The notes beneath the pieces are model-generated. The model saw only the letters and a list, made by a program, of their open reading frames with translations. It was not told where the DNA came from and did not search any database. Below are positions 13,034 through 21,217 of a stretch of DNA of 64,000 bases, piece by piece; within the stretch, counting starts at the first letter, position 1; each line of letters begins with the position of its first letter. The stretch spans positions 1,485,501 to 1,549,500 of the forward strand of contig NZ_BDEL01000001.1 in the NCBI RefSeq assembly GCF_001685485.1, written 5' to 3'. This stretch comes from Formosa haliotis. GTDB taxonomy: Bacteria; Bacteroidota; Bacteroidia; Flavobacteriales; Flavobacteriaceae. A program made the translations under genes and the position numbers.

Positions 13034-14416
13034 TTATTTTAAACCAACATTCACGGTTTTATCATCTTTTAAAAACTGATTAATTAAAAGATTCTTAAGT
13101 TTTAAAGTTAAACTTGAATCTCTATTAATTATATTGTGTTTTTCTTCAGGATCAACTTCTATATTGTATAACTGGTAGGTTGGCAAAGAGTTATCTTTAT
13201 ATCTATTTCTGATAATTTTCCAAGGTTTATGAATTAAACTTTCTTGGATATGTCCTCTTATATAGATATCATGAGTGGTTTCTCTATTCATGTTCTTTAT
13301 AGACTCCCAAACATTCTCACCTTCTACTTGTTTAGGAATATCTGCATGTATCAGCCCAAGTAAAGAAGGCATTATATCTGAAACAGATATATAATTATAG
13401 TTTTTTTGATGTTTTAATTTATTTTTCCAGTACACTACAGCAGGAATTCTAATAGCTCCTTCGTAATTTGAACCTTTCCAATCTCTAAATGGAAAATTAC
13501 TTCCTAAAACAGGATTAGGGCCATGCACACCATTATATTGTGTTGTAGGGTACCAGTTTTCCATTGCACCATTATCGCTAATGAAAATAATCACTGTGTT
13601 TTCATCGAGATTTTGTTTTTGTAAAGTTTCTAAAACTAAACCAATACTAAAATCCATGTGAGACATTGCTGCTGCAAAATCTCTTCGTGAGTTATTCTCT
13701 ATCGTTTCTAAATAAGGCAATTTCCATTTTTCCTCTTCCTGAAGAGGGAAATGTGGAGCACTATAAGCCAATTGTACATAAAAACCTTTGGTTGTATCCC
13801 TTTCTTCTGTAATCCATCGAATAAAATCATTGGTCAATAAATCTGTTGTATGTCCATTTTCTTCTAAAAATTTGCCATTTCTATGCCAACTTAAATCACC
13901 ATTTTTATAATGATGTGTATACTGATCTATTTGGCCATGTAAAAACCCATATGAATAGTCAAACCCAAATGTATTTGGACCATTTAAGGCATTTAAACCT
14001 AGATGCCATTTGCCAAATAATGCATTCTGATAATTACTTTTCTTTAAAACCTGAGGTAAGGTTATAATAGAATCTGGAAGTGTTTTTTTACTTTTCCCAC
14101 TAATAGGAGAGACAACCCCTATTCTACTTGAAGGCATACCTGTTAATAATGACACTCTAGAAGGAGAACACGTGGGATTTGTATAAAACCGTTGCAGTTG
14201 AACCCCATGGCTAGCTAACCAATCGATATGTGGTGTTTTAATAACTGAACCATTATACCCAACATCGTTCCAACCAGCATCATCTGCAATAATTATCAAA
14301 AAATTGGGAGTATTATTTTGTGTGATATTTCGATCGGTATTTTTACAATTGAAAAGAGAAGCCATTATGAATAAAATATACCCAAAATGCAGCACTCTAT
14401 TTTTAAAATTCCTCAT
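13034..14416 (-). CDS. Family S1 sulfatase (lipoprotein)
   Basis: A type I, formylglycine-dependent sulfatase of 460 residues that should remove sulfate esters from sugars. The lipoprotein signal (IMASLFNC, Cys24) is followed by the metal-binding IIIADDAGWNDVGYNG (Asp45-Asp46) and the formylglycine site TCSPSRVSLLTG (Cys83 in the CxPxR motif). Further motifs are GKWHLG and FISDNGAMENW. Its presence argues that the target glycan is at least partly sulfated, which is typical of marine algal material and unusual for land-plant pectin. It is the only sulfatase in the window, and no maturation enzyme is encoded here. It begins the enzyme part of the leftward operon, separated from susD by a strong hairpin at 14486-14516. 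Confidence 0.92.
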   Translation of the reverse strand: MRNFKNRVLHFGYILFIMASLFNCKNTDRNITQNNTPNFLIIIADDAGWNDVGYNGSVIKTPHIDWLASHGVQLQRFYTNPTCSPSRVSLLTGMPSSRIGVVSPISGKSKKTLPDSIITLPQVLKKSNYQNALFGKWHLGLNALNGPNTFGFDYSYGFLHGQIDQYTHHYKNGDLSWHRNGKFLEENGHTTDLLTNDFIRWITEERDTTKGFYVQLAYSAPHFPLQEEEKWKLPYLETIENNSRRDFAAAMSHMDFSIGLVLETLQKQNLDENTVIIFISDNGAMENWYPTTQYNGVHGPNPVLGSNFPFRDWKGSNYEGAIRIPAVVYWKNKLKHQKNYNYISVSDIMPSLLGLIHADIPKQVEGENVWESIKNMNRETTHDIYIRGHIQESLIHKPWKIIRNRYKDNSLPTYQLYNIEVDPEEKHNIINRDSSLTLKLKNLLINQFLKDDKTVNVGLK

Positions 14417-14478
14417 ATATCAATAATTTTAAATCTATTTCAACCTTAGAATATTGAAGTTTCTAAATTTATCAAAGT

Positions 14479-14516
14479 AAAAAACAAACGCTATTATAAA
14501 AATTATAATAGCGTTT
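14479..14516 (-). terminator. Intrinsic terminator/attenuator after susD
   Basis: A perfect 14-bp inverted repeat (14486-14499 with 14503-14516) with a 3-base loop. Read on the minus strand it is followed by a run of T at 14478-14484. It lies between the susD stop (14553) and the sulfatase start (14416). Such a hairpin would stop most transcripts after susCD and let a minority read through to the enzyme genes, giving more SusCD than enzymes. No other promoter motif stands out in the 136-bp gap. Confidence 0.75.
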
Positions 14517-14552
14517 GCCGTTTTAAAAAACACAATTATTAACTATTATAAA

Positions 14553-16421
14553 TTAATAACCTGGATTTTGCATTTGGTTTCTTTCGTCTGGAGGCAACAA
14601 ATTTCCTCCTACTGTTACCGATTCTAAATAGCTTTGAGGTATCGGTCTTAATGCATGATGTTGATCAACATTAGGAGCTGCTTCTGGATTGAATGCTTTT
14701 GCTCTACTAACTAATGTATTTGTTCGTGCTAAATCTACCCAACGATGGAATTCCCCCATCAGCTCTCGAGCTCTTTCATTTAGAACAAAATGAATAAACA
14801 TTTCTGGTTTTGAAGATACTCCTGGAGGATATAATTCTCCTGCAGACTCCTGAGTACCAGGTGTAAAATATGCTTCTGTTGCTTGCATTGCGCTAAGAGT
14901 ACTTGTTTCGTCTCCTTCTGCAACCTGTTCTGCTAAATAATAAACAGAACTTCTAGCTTCCCCTTCTTTAAAAGCCGCTCTACTCCTTATTTGATTAATA
15001 TAGTTTAAAGCTGTACCATAATCACCCATTCTACCATATGCCTCTGCGGCAATCAAATATGTCTCTCCAAGACGTGCTAAGATCCCATCTCTGGTTCCTT
15101 TTGCATCATTAAAAGATGTACGAAAAGGGTCTCTATATTTAGATAATGAAGGATAAGTACTTACATCGTAATCCGTTCCTTCCGAATCATTTGTATATCT
15201 TACTAGCATAAGAGGGGCAAAGGAATCCTTGTATTCAGGCGTAAACCTATTATCTTCTTCATCATTTATTAACATAACAATAGCAGTATCCCCTATTCCA
15301 AACTTAGGTTGACCAACTAGACTTGGGTCTGGTGCATTTGTAGCAGACCAATTAGGAATACCATTGGTATTTACAGCAGTATAACTTGTTTGAAAACTCT
15401 TATAAAAACGAGAATCGTTTTTTCTATCAAATACATCTAGAGCAAAATCTGTAGGTTTTAAACGTTGAAATTCTCTACCATCATAAAGGTTTCTTGTCAT
15501 TCCAGGGAAATTTCTATATACCGATAAAAAATACATATGTGTTTGGTTACCATAGCGTCCCAATAATGCTTGTGTATCATCGAATTGTGATGATAAAATA
15601 ATTTCACTTAAAGTTTCATTTGGTCCATTAACACTTGTATAGTTAAATATATCGTTATAGTCTGGGGCCAATGTGCGGCTAGAAATCACCATTTCTGCAA
15701 ACTTTGCAGCGTTCTCCAAATCTGTAGATTGTGTCAAATCTGCATTTTGTTCGCTAGCTCTATTTAAATATACTTTGGCTAAAAAATGTTGAGCTGCAGT
15801 TTTTGTAATGCGACCTACTTGACCAGGTGTTGCTGGAAGCAATTCCTCTGCACGTGTTAAATCTTCTATTATTAGGTTAAAAACATCTTCCTTGCTTGCT
15901 CTAGGAAACTCTGCCGTATCTTCCGATATAGGTGATGTTGTTATTGGAACTCCTCCAAATTGTTCAATCAATTTTAAATAATCGAACCCTCTTAAAAAGT
16001 ATACTTCTCCTAAACGAGTTTTCATTAGTTCTTCATCTAATGGATCCCCTAAAACCACTGGAATATTTTGAATACCAATATTACATAAGTTTATTTGAGC
16101 ATACATATTATCCCAAAGAGGAGCTAAATTTCTTGTTTCCAAAGGATCTAAAACAGGAGAATATGTATTCCATTGTACATGGTCTCTACCTCCTCCATTT
16201 GTAAATTCGTCTGTTCCATAATTTGTTAAGGTATATGACCATTCGTAATTATGATGGTAACGTAAGCCTTCGTATGCTCCATTAACCAACTCTTCTATTC
16301 CTTCTTTAGTATCGTAACGCTCTTGGGTTAGCGTAGAAACCATTTCTTCCTCTAAAAAGTCGCTACATGACGATAATAATCCTGTAACACTAATTAATGT
16401 TATTATTAATATTTTTTTCAT
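14553..16421 (-). CDS. SusD/RagB family outer-membrane glycan-binding lipoprotein
   Basis: Cell-surface glycan-binding lipoprotein that caps the SusC channel. The 622-residue protein starts with a lipoprotein signal (TGLLSSC) followed by the acidic SDFLEEE stretch typical of surface export in Bacteroidetes. Family motifs include NGAYEGLR near the N-terminus, EVYFLRGFDYLKLIEQFGGV (about 145-165), TKTAAQHFLAKVYLNRA, and the C-terminal ETYLIAAEAYGRMG and FVLNERARELMGEFHRW. It follows susC by 11 bp, the usual order, and is followed by a strong terminator-like hairpin. Ligand specificity cannot be read from the sequence; the locus implies a rhamnose- and uronate-containing oligosaccharide. Confidence 0.95.
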   Translation of the reverse strand: MKKILIITLISVTGLLSSCSDFLEEEMVSTLTQERYDTKEGIEELVNGAYEGLRYHHNYEWSYTLTNYGTDEFTNGGGRDHVQWNTYSPVLDPLETRNLAPLWDNMYAQINLCNIGIQNIPVVLGDPLDEELMKTRLGEVYFLRGFDYLKLIEQFGGVPITTSPISEDTAEFPRASKEDVFNLIIEDLTRAEELLPATPGQVGRITKTAAQHFLAKVYLNRASEQNADLTQSTDLENAAKFAEMVISSRTLAPDYNDIFNYTSVNGPNETLSEIILSSQFDDTQALLGRYGNQTHMYFLSVYRNFPGMTRNLYDGREFQRLKPTDFALDVFDRKNDSRFYKSFQTSYTAVNTNGIPNWSATNAPDPSLVGQPKFGIGDTAIVMLINDEEDNRFTPEYKDSFAPLMLVRYTNDSEGTDYDVSTYPSLSKYRDPFRTSFNDAKGTRDGILARLGETYLIAAEAYGRMGDYGTALNYINQIRSRAAFKEGEARSSVYYLAEQVAEGDETSTLSAMQATEAYFTPGTQESAGELYPPGVSSKPEMFIHFVLNERARELMGEFHRWVDLARTNTLVSRAKAFNPEAAPNVDQHHALRPIPQSYLESVTVGGNLLPPDERNQMQNPGY

Positions 16422-16432
16422 TGTTTTTTTTA

Positions 16433-19400
16433 TTAAAATATTAAACTTAATCCTAATACAAAACTTGTTGGAGCACCATCACTATCTATAAAATCCGTTT
16501 TAGAATACAACCAAGGGTTGTTAGCTTGAGCATAAATTTTAAATTTTGTCATCCCTAAATTATCTAGTACTTGATCTGGCATATAATATCCTAAAGAAAG
16601 GTTTCTCAGTTTTACAAAAGATCCGTCTTGATAATTCATTGCACTATAATGTACTGGTTGCCCTCCGTTATTAAAATCTGCGATAGGATATTCGTTTGTT
16701 GGATTATCTGGTCTCCAATAATCTACCTTTCTACTAGCATAGCGGCCTTGCATATCTACTGCTCCCCCTGATACCGTATGCCCCCATCTAGAGAATAAAA
16801 ACACATAAAGCTCGAAGTTTTTATAGGTAAAAGTATTTTGTAAACCTGCAATCCATTTAGGGTTTGCCTGTCCAATAATTTTCTGATCTTCGTTAGCGTC
16901 AATTTTATTATCGCCATTTATATCTCTAACTTTTATATCTCCAGCCTTGTAATCGTGTCCGTTAGCGTTGAACAATGCCATTTCTTCGGCATCGTCTAGT
17001 TGCCATATACCTGTTTTTTCGTAATCGTAGTATACACTAATAGGCTGCCCAATAAACCAACGGTTAACTAAATCATCTTCCCCAGTCACCAAGCTTACAA
17101 TTTCTTCTTTATTTTTAGTAAAAGTAAAGTCTGTAGACCAAGTAAAATCTTTAGAATCAACGTTTATAGAGGATAACGCAATTTCAATACCGCTGTTTTT
17201 TGTTTCACCAGCATTTACAGTAATATTACCATAACCAGTAACCGAATTTGGACGCTTGTCTAATAAAATATCTTTAGTATCAGCACTGTAGTAATCGATA
17301 GACCCTGTTAATCTGTTTTTGAAGAATCCAAAATCCAACCCAAAATTAAACGAGCTTGTCTTTTCCCATCCTAAGGTTCTATTTGGTATAGAGCCTCTAT
17401 TGGCTTCTGAGGCTTTTGGATCTCCTGTAATGTAACCTTTTGCAGGATCACTACCAAACACATAAGCCGACGATTGTAATGCTCCAGATGTACCATATGG
17501 ATCTACCGCTTGGTTACCAACTGTACCATAACCACCTCTTAATGCCAATTGACTAATCCATGAAACATCTTGAAGGAAGATTTCTTCATCTAGTTTCCAT
17601 TTCAATGCTACAGAAGGAAAGAAGTCCCATTTATGTCCTTGACTTAACACTGAGGACCCATCTGAACGTCCTGTAACAGTTACAATATATTTATCTTTAA
17701 AGGCATAATTAACACGGGCCATGTAAGATAATAAAGTTTGTTTACTATATCCAGAACCCCAACCGTCTAGAGCTCCTCTGTTTGTAGAACCTAAGTTATA
17801 CCATAGTTGACTATCGTAAGGTAAATCAGATGCTACCATACTAGAAGATTCATTTTGGATCGCAGACGAACTTTGTAATAATGTTACCCCTAAACGATGA
17901 TTTTCATTAAAAGTTTTATCGTAGGTTAGTAAATTCTCTAAGGTCCAAGATAAATTTCTCCCCTCATCTGACCTAGCATAATTTGTTGAAGAAGGAGCAC
18001 CACCTCCTCTTAAACTAGAATCTGCTGTTTGGAACTGTCCGTTCTTATACGTTCTAATATCTGGTCCAAAAATGGTTTTAAAATTAAGACCTTCAATTAT
18101 TCTAAAATTAGCAAAGAAACTTCCAAAAACTCTTAAATTTGTTCGCTCATTAATAACTTCTTCAAAATCCCTAATTGGATTTACAATATTTGTATCAGCT
18201 CCTGGATTGAAAATAAAATTTCCATCAGCATCATACGGCACAGCAAAAGGTAATTGTCCTCGAGCTTTAGCATATAAATTGCCAGCACCTCTCGAGCCTC
18301 CTTCTACATATCCATAGTCTTGTACACTATATAATGTATTTAAAGTACCTCCCATGGTAAACCATTCCGTAGCTTTAAGTTCAGCACTTACTAACCCTGT
18401 ATATTTAGTATACTCTTGGCCTTTTACAGCTCCCGTTTGATGTAAATAACCTCCAGACACAAAGGCTTTAAGTTTTTCTGTACCTCCACTTGCACTTAAA
18501 TTATATTGCTCGGTTATCCCTGTTTGTGTAACGTAATCTGCCCAATCCGTGGTACGCACATTAGATTCATCATAAATAGGATTTCCATTTTGATCTAATT
18601 GTGGAATCAAATTATCCTTATCTACCCATGTGTATCCTGCTGCGATACTCTCCCAAGCCGAAGCGTCTTGTCCAAAATATTGAAAATCTTTTACTGGGTC
18701 TGCATAATTCATAACATTACCGTCTGCATCATTGTACAAACCTGCTGTTCGTAAAGCATCTCTTCTATATTTAGCGTATTCACCTCCGTTGAAATAATCG
18801 GCTTTATCATAGATTTCTTCAAAAGACACTGAGTTTTCAAAATTAATTTGCATTTTTCCACCACTTCCTCTTTTTGTAGTCACCAATACCACACCATTTG
18901 AACCTCGTGATCCATAAATAGCTGTAGCCGATGCGTCCTTTAGAATTTCAATCGATTCAATATCATTTGTGTTTAACATTTCCAAACCACCTGTTTGCAA
19001 TGGTACCCCGTCTACAACATATAGTGGACCATTACCTCCGGAAATAGATCTATTTCCTCGAATTCGAATACTTCCGACTTCTCCTGGACGCGCATTAGAG
19101 GTAATATCTACCCCTGCAGCTTTTCCTTGCACACCTTGTAAAGCATTACTAGTTGGCTGAATGACTAATTCCTCTGAGGAAACTGAAGAAATGGCTCCTG
19201 TAATATCACTTTTTTTCTGTGTTCCATAACCAACAACCAATACTTCTTCCAAAACAGCAGTATCAGGATTCAGTACAACATCCAGTACATTAGAAGAACC
19301 TACATTTTTTTCAACTGTTAGAAATCCAACGTAAGAAAATACCAATGTTTCACCTGCTAATGCAGAAATTTCATAGTTTCCATCAAAATCGGAAACTGTT

Positions 19401-19555
19401 CCTTTTGTGGTACCTTTTAGTATCACATTAACTCCCGGTATAGGCATACCTGAGTCATCAATTATTGTTCCTTGTATTACCTTGGTTTGAGCATAACTGG
19501 CGCTCGATAATAAAGAAAAAACAAATACCAATAAATAAATTAGTTTTCTTCTCAT
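16433..19555 (-). CDS. SusC/RagA family TonB-dependent outer-membrane transporter
   Basis: TonB-dependent channel that imports the oligosaccharides bound by SusD. The 1040-residue protein has a signal peptide (SSASYAQ), a carboxypeptidase-regulatory-like domain (about 25-100: GTIIDDSGMPIPGVNV, VSDFDGNYEI), the junction EEVLVVGYGTQKKSDITGA typical of the SusC class, the plug domain (IRIRGNRSISGGNGPLYVVD, ATAIYGSRGSNGVVLVTTK) and a long beta-barrel ending in aromatic SLIF. There is no N-terminal anti-sigma signalling extension, so control by an ECF sigma/anti-sigma pair is unlikely. It is first in the leftward operon, with an operator and -7 box at 19586-19621, about 30 bp upstream of its start. 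Confidence 0.96.
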   Translation of the reverse strand: MRRKLIYLLVFVFSLLSSASYAQTKVIQGTIIDDSGMPIPGVNVILKGTTKGTVSDFDGNYEISALAGETLVFSYVGFLTVEKNVGSSNVLDVVLNPDTAVLEEVLVVGYGTQKKSDITGAISSVSSEELVIQPTSNALQGVQGKAAGVDITSNARPGEVGSIRIRGNRSISGGNGPLYVVDGVPLQTGGLEMLNTNDIESIEILKDASATAIYGSRGSNGVVLVTTKRGSGGKMQINFENSVSFEEIYDKADYFNGGEYAKYRRDALRTAGLYNDADGNVMNYADPVKDFQYFGQDASAWESIAAGYTWVDKDNLIPQLDQNGNPIYDESNVRTTDWADYVTQTGITEQYNLSASGGTEKLKAFVSGGYLHQTGAVKGQEYTKYTGLVSAELKATEWFTMGGTLNTLYSVQDYGYVEGGSRGAGNLYAKARGQLPFAVPYDADGNFIFNPGADTNIVNPIRDFEEVINERTNLRVFGSFFANFRIIEGLNFKTIFGPDIRTYKNGQFQTADSSLRGGGAPSSTNYARSDEGRNLSWTLENLLTYDKTFNENHRLGVTLLQSSSAIQNESSSMVASDLPYDSQLWYNLGSTNRGALDGWGSGYSKQTLLSYMARVNYAFKDKYIVTVTGRSDGSSVLSQGHKWDFFPSVALKWKLDEEIFLQDVSWISQLALRGGYGTVGNQAVDPYGTSGALQSSAYVFGSDPAKGYITGDPKASEANRGSIPNRTLGWEKTSSFNFGLDFGFFKNRLTGSIDYYSADTKDILLDKRPNSVTGYGNITVNAGETKNSGIEIALSSINVDSKDFTWSTDFTFTKNKEEIVSLVTGEDDLVNRWFIGQPISVYYDYEKTGIWQLDDAEEMALFNANGHDYKAGDIKVRDINGDNKIDANEDQKIIGQANPKWIAGLQNTFTYKNFELYVFLFSRWGHTVSGGAVDMQGRYASRKVDYWRPDNPTNEYPIADFNNGGQPVHYSAMNYQDGSFVKLRNLSLGYYMPDQVLDNLGMTKFKIYAQANNPWLYSKTDFIDSDGAPTSFVLGLSLIF

Positions 19556-19585
19556 ATTAATAAAATAGTTAGATGTTTATTTACC

Positions 19586-19630
19586 CAAATATATATTATA
19601 GACAAAATGATACCATCCTGTGCTTACCTG
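19586..19630 (-). promoter_or_regulatory. susC promoter with TACAGGA-type operator
   Basis: On the minus strand the operator reads CAGGTAAGCACAGGAT, followed by exactly 21 bp and the -7 box TATATTTG (19593-19586), a full match to the Bacteroidetes TAnnTTTG. No TTG lies at the usual -33 position; the operator takes its place, as expected for a regulator acting directly on RNA polymerase. The start codon is 31 bp beyond the box. The two CAGG units are 10 bp apart, one helical turn. The same module occurs at five other places in the window. Confidence 0.65.
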
Positions 19631-19870
19631 AACTTTCTACTTTTTACTAGAAAAAATAAACATAAACACCTACAAAACAAATGATTAAAAAATTAACAAA
19701 TAATTAATATTTTTTTATTGAATTTAAAACTTTCCTTATTTACTTATCTTACTATTTACAGAACAGCAATTAATTGCTAATTGATTAATAAATTATGATT
19801 TTCACTTAAACAAAAAGCCAACTCACTAAAAACGAAATAAATACCTAAATTATCACAACCATTTAACTCA

Positions 19871-19920
19871 TAGTACAGGATGCTACAGGATACAAGTACA
19901 TTTGAAATAATCTAATTTTA
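19871..19920 (+). promoter_or_regulatory. PL22-operon promoter with tandem TACAGGA-type operator
   Basis: Two ACAGGAT units sit 10 bp apart (19875-19881 and 19885-19891). The second is followed by exactly 21 bp and the near-consensus -7 box TAATTTTA (19913-19920). A perfect TAnnTTTG match (TACATTTG, 19897-19904) also lies here but is only 5 bp past the second unit. Spacing shared with the other modules favours the TAATTTTA box; the sequence alone does not settle this. The first gene starts at 19959. Confidence 0.6.
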
Positions 19921-19958
19921 AAACTGTTTAGAAGTCATTTATCTAGTAAATATTATTT

Positions 19959-21215
19959 ATGAAACTCCAATCCCAGATAGTTTTTAACTTTTTTTTAATA
20001 GCAGTTTTTTTGGGTTGTAAAACAGAACAAAAAAAAGGTGTAGATATTTCAGGTAAACTTCCGTTTTTAGAAACGGGAAGCTTAGACGCAATGCCTGCCA
20101 TTTGGATTGATAAAGTCACAAAACATAGAATAAGAAAGCTTACAAACAGAATCGGTACAAACCGTAGTTTTTACTTCCACAATAATCCTTTCCTAAAATC
20201 TAAAGATGGTAATACCGATTTAATGATTTTTTATGGCGGCAACGGAAATGCTAAACATTTATACACAGTAAACTTAGAAACGCAGGAAACAGAACAAATC
20301 ACCAATAAGCCAGGGAATAAATATGGTGAAATTCTTGGAGTCCAAACAAGAAAAGTATATTACACCATAAACGATAGTATTTTTGCCACGCATATTGATA
20401 CAAAAAAAAATGAATTCATTTATAAATTTCCAGATAGCGTAAGAGGTTCGGTGGTTACCTTAAATGCTTCAGAAAATTTGTTAGCAGGTACAATTATTAG
20501 TAAAAAGGAAGACGACTTACTTCGAAAAACTTTAGACGGTAACGGCAATTTCGATAAAATATATGAAGCCAAATCAGAACGCACTTTAGTAACTATTAAT
20601 ATAGAAACCAAACAAATGCAGCCTATTTATAAAGAACGGGCCTGGCTAAATCATTTACAGTTTTCACCAACCAATCCAGATCTATTAATGTATTGCCACG
20701 AGGGTCCATGGCATAAAGTAGATAGAATTTGGAATATTAACATTAAAACCAAGGAAAAGCAACTCATCCATAAAAGAACGGTAGATCGTGAAATAGCAGG
20801 CCATGAATTTTTTAGTCCTGATGGTAATACCATTTGGTTCGACCTTCAAATTCCAAGAGGAGAAACTTTTTATGTAGCAGGTAAACATTTGGATACAGTT
20901 GATGAAACACAGTACGGTTTAAAAAGAGATGAATGGTCTATACATTATAATATATCACCAGATTTAAAAACATTTGCTGGAGACGGCGGCGATGAAAGTC
21001 AGGTAGCACATGCCAAAGATGGTAAATGGTTATACCACTTCACTCCTACTAAAGATTCATTGGTTTCTGAAAAATTGGTAAACATGGCACATCATGATTA
21101 TAATCTCGAACCTAACGTTCATTTTTCACCTGATGGTAAATGGGTTATTTTTAGAGCTAATTTTGAAAGCAACACACAAATTTATGCCGTTGAATTGAAA
21201 AAATCTAACATTTAA
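19959..21215 (+). CDS. PL22 oligogalacturonide lyase-like lipoprotein
   Basis: A 418-residue beta-propeller lyase of family PL22, which cleaves short uronic-acid oligosaccharides by beta-elimination. The lipoprotein signal (IAVFLGC) places it in the periplasm or outer membrane rather than the cytoplasm, where classical Ogl acts. Family motifs are intact: RSFYFHNNPFL, AWLNHLQFSPTNPDLLMYCH then EGPWHKVDRIW, GHEFFSPDGNTIWFD, EWSIHYNISPDLKTFAGDGG and a histidine-rich NMAHHDYNLEPNVHFSPDG. These His and Gln positions bind the metal and the substrate carboxylate in known PL22 enzymes. It starts the rightward operon and is 2 bp before the GH106 gene. Digalacturonate-type or other diuronate substrates are possible. 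Confidence 0.85.
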   Translation: MKLQSQIVFNFFLIAVFLGCKTEQKKGVDISGKLPFLETGSLDAMPAIWIDKVTKHRIRKLTNRIGTNRSFYFHNNPFLKSKDGNTDLMIFYGGNGNAKHLYTVNLETQETEQITNKPGNKYGEILGVQTRKVYYTINDSIFATHIDTKKNEFIYKFPDSVRGSVVTLNASENLLAGTIISKKEDDLLRKTLDGNGNFDKIYEAKSERTLVTINIETKQMQPIYKERAWLNHLQFSPTNPDLLMYCHEGPWHKVDRIWNINIKTKEKQLIHKRTVDREIAGHEFFSPDGNTIWFDLQIPRGETFYVAGKHLDTVDETQYGLKRDEWSIHYNISPDLKTFAGDGGDESQVAHAKDGKWLYHFTPTKDSLVSEKLVNMAHHDYNLEPNVHFSPDGKWVIFRANFESNTQIYAVELKKSNI

Positions 21216-21217
21216 AC

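Larger units (their letters stand above)
19556..19958. other. Divergent intergenic regulatory region
   Basis: A 403-bp gene-free, very AT-rich region between the divergent susC and PL22 operons. It holds one promoter module for each side (19586-19630 leftward, 19871-19920 rightward). Between them (about 19635-19865) I see only AT-rich sequence with no open frame and no clear hairpin. The arrangement lets a single regulator switch on both arms of the locus. Confidence 0.85.

Noticed and set aside
19897..19904. TACATTTG as the -7 box of the PL22 operon
   Set aside because: It is a perfect TAnnTTTG, but only 5 bp past the operator; the shared 21-bp spacing points to TAATTTTA at 19913-19920. Kept as an alternative.
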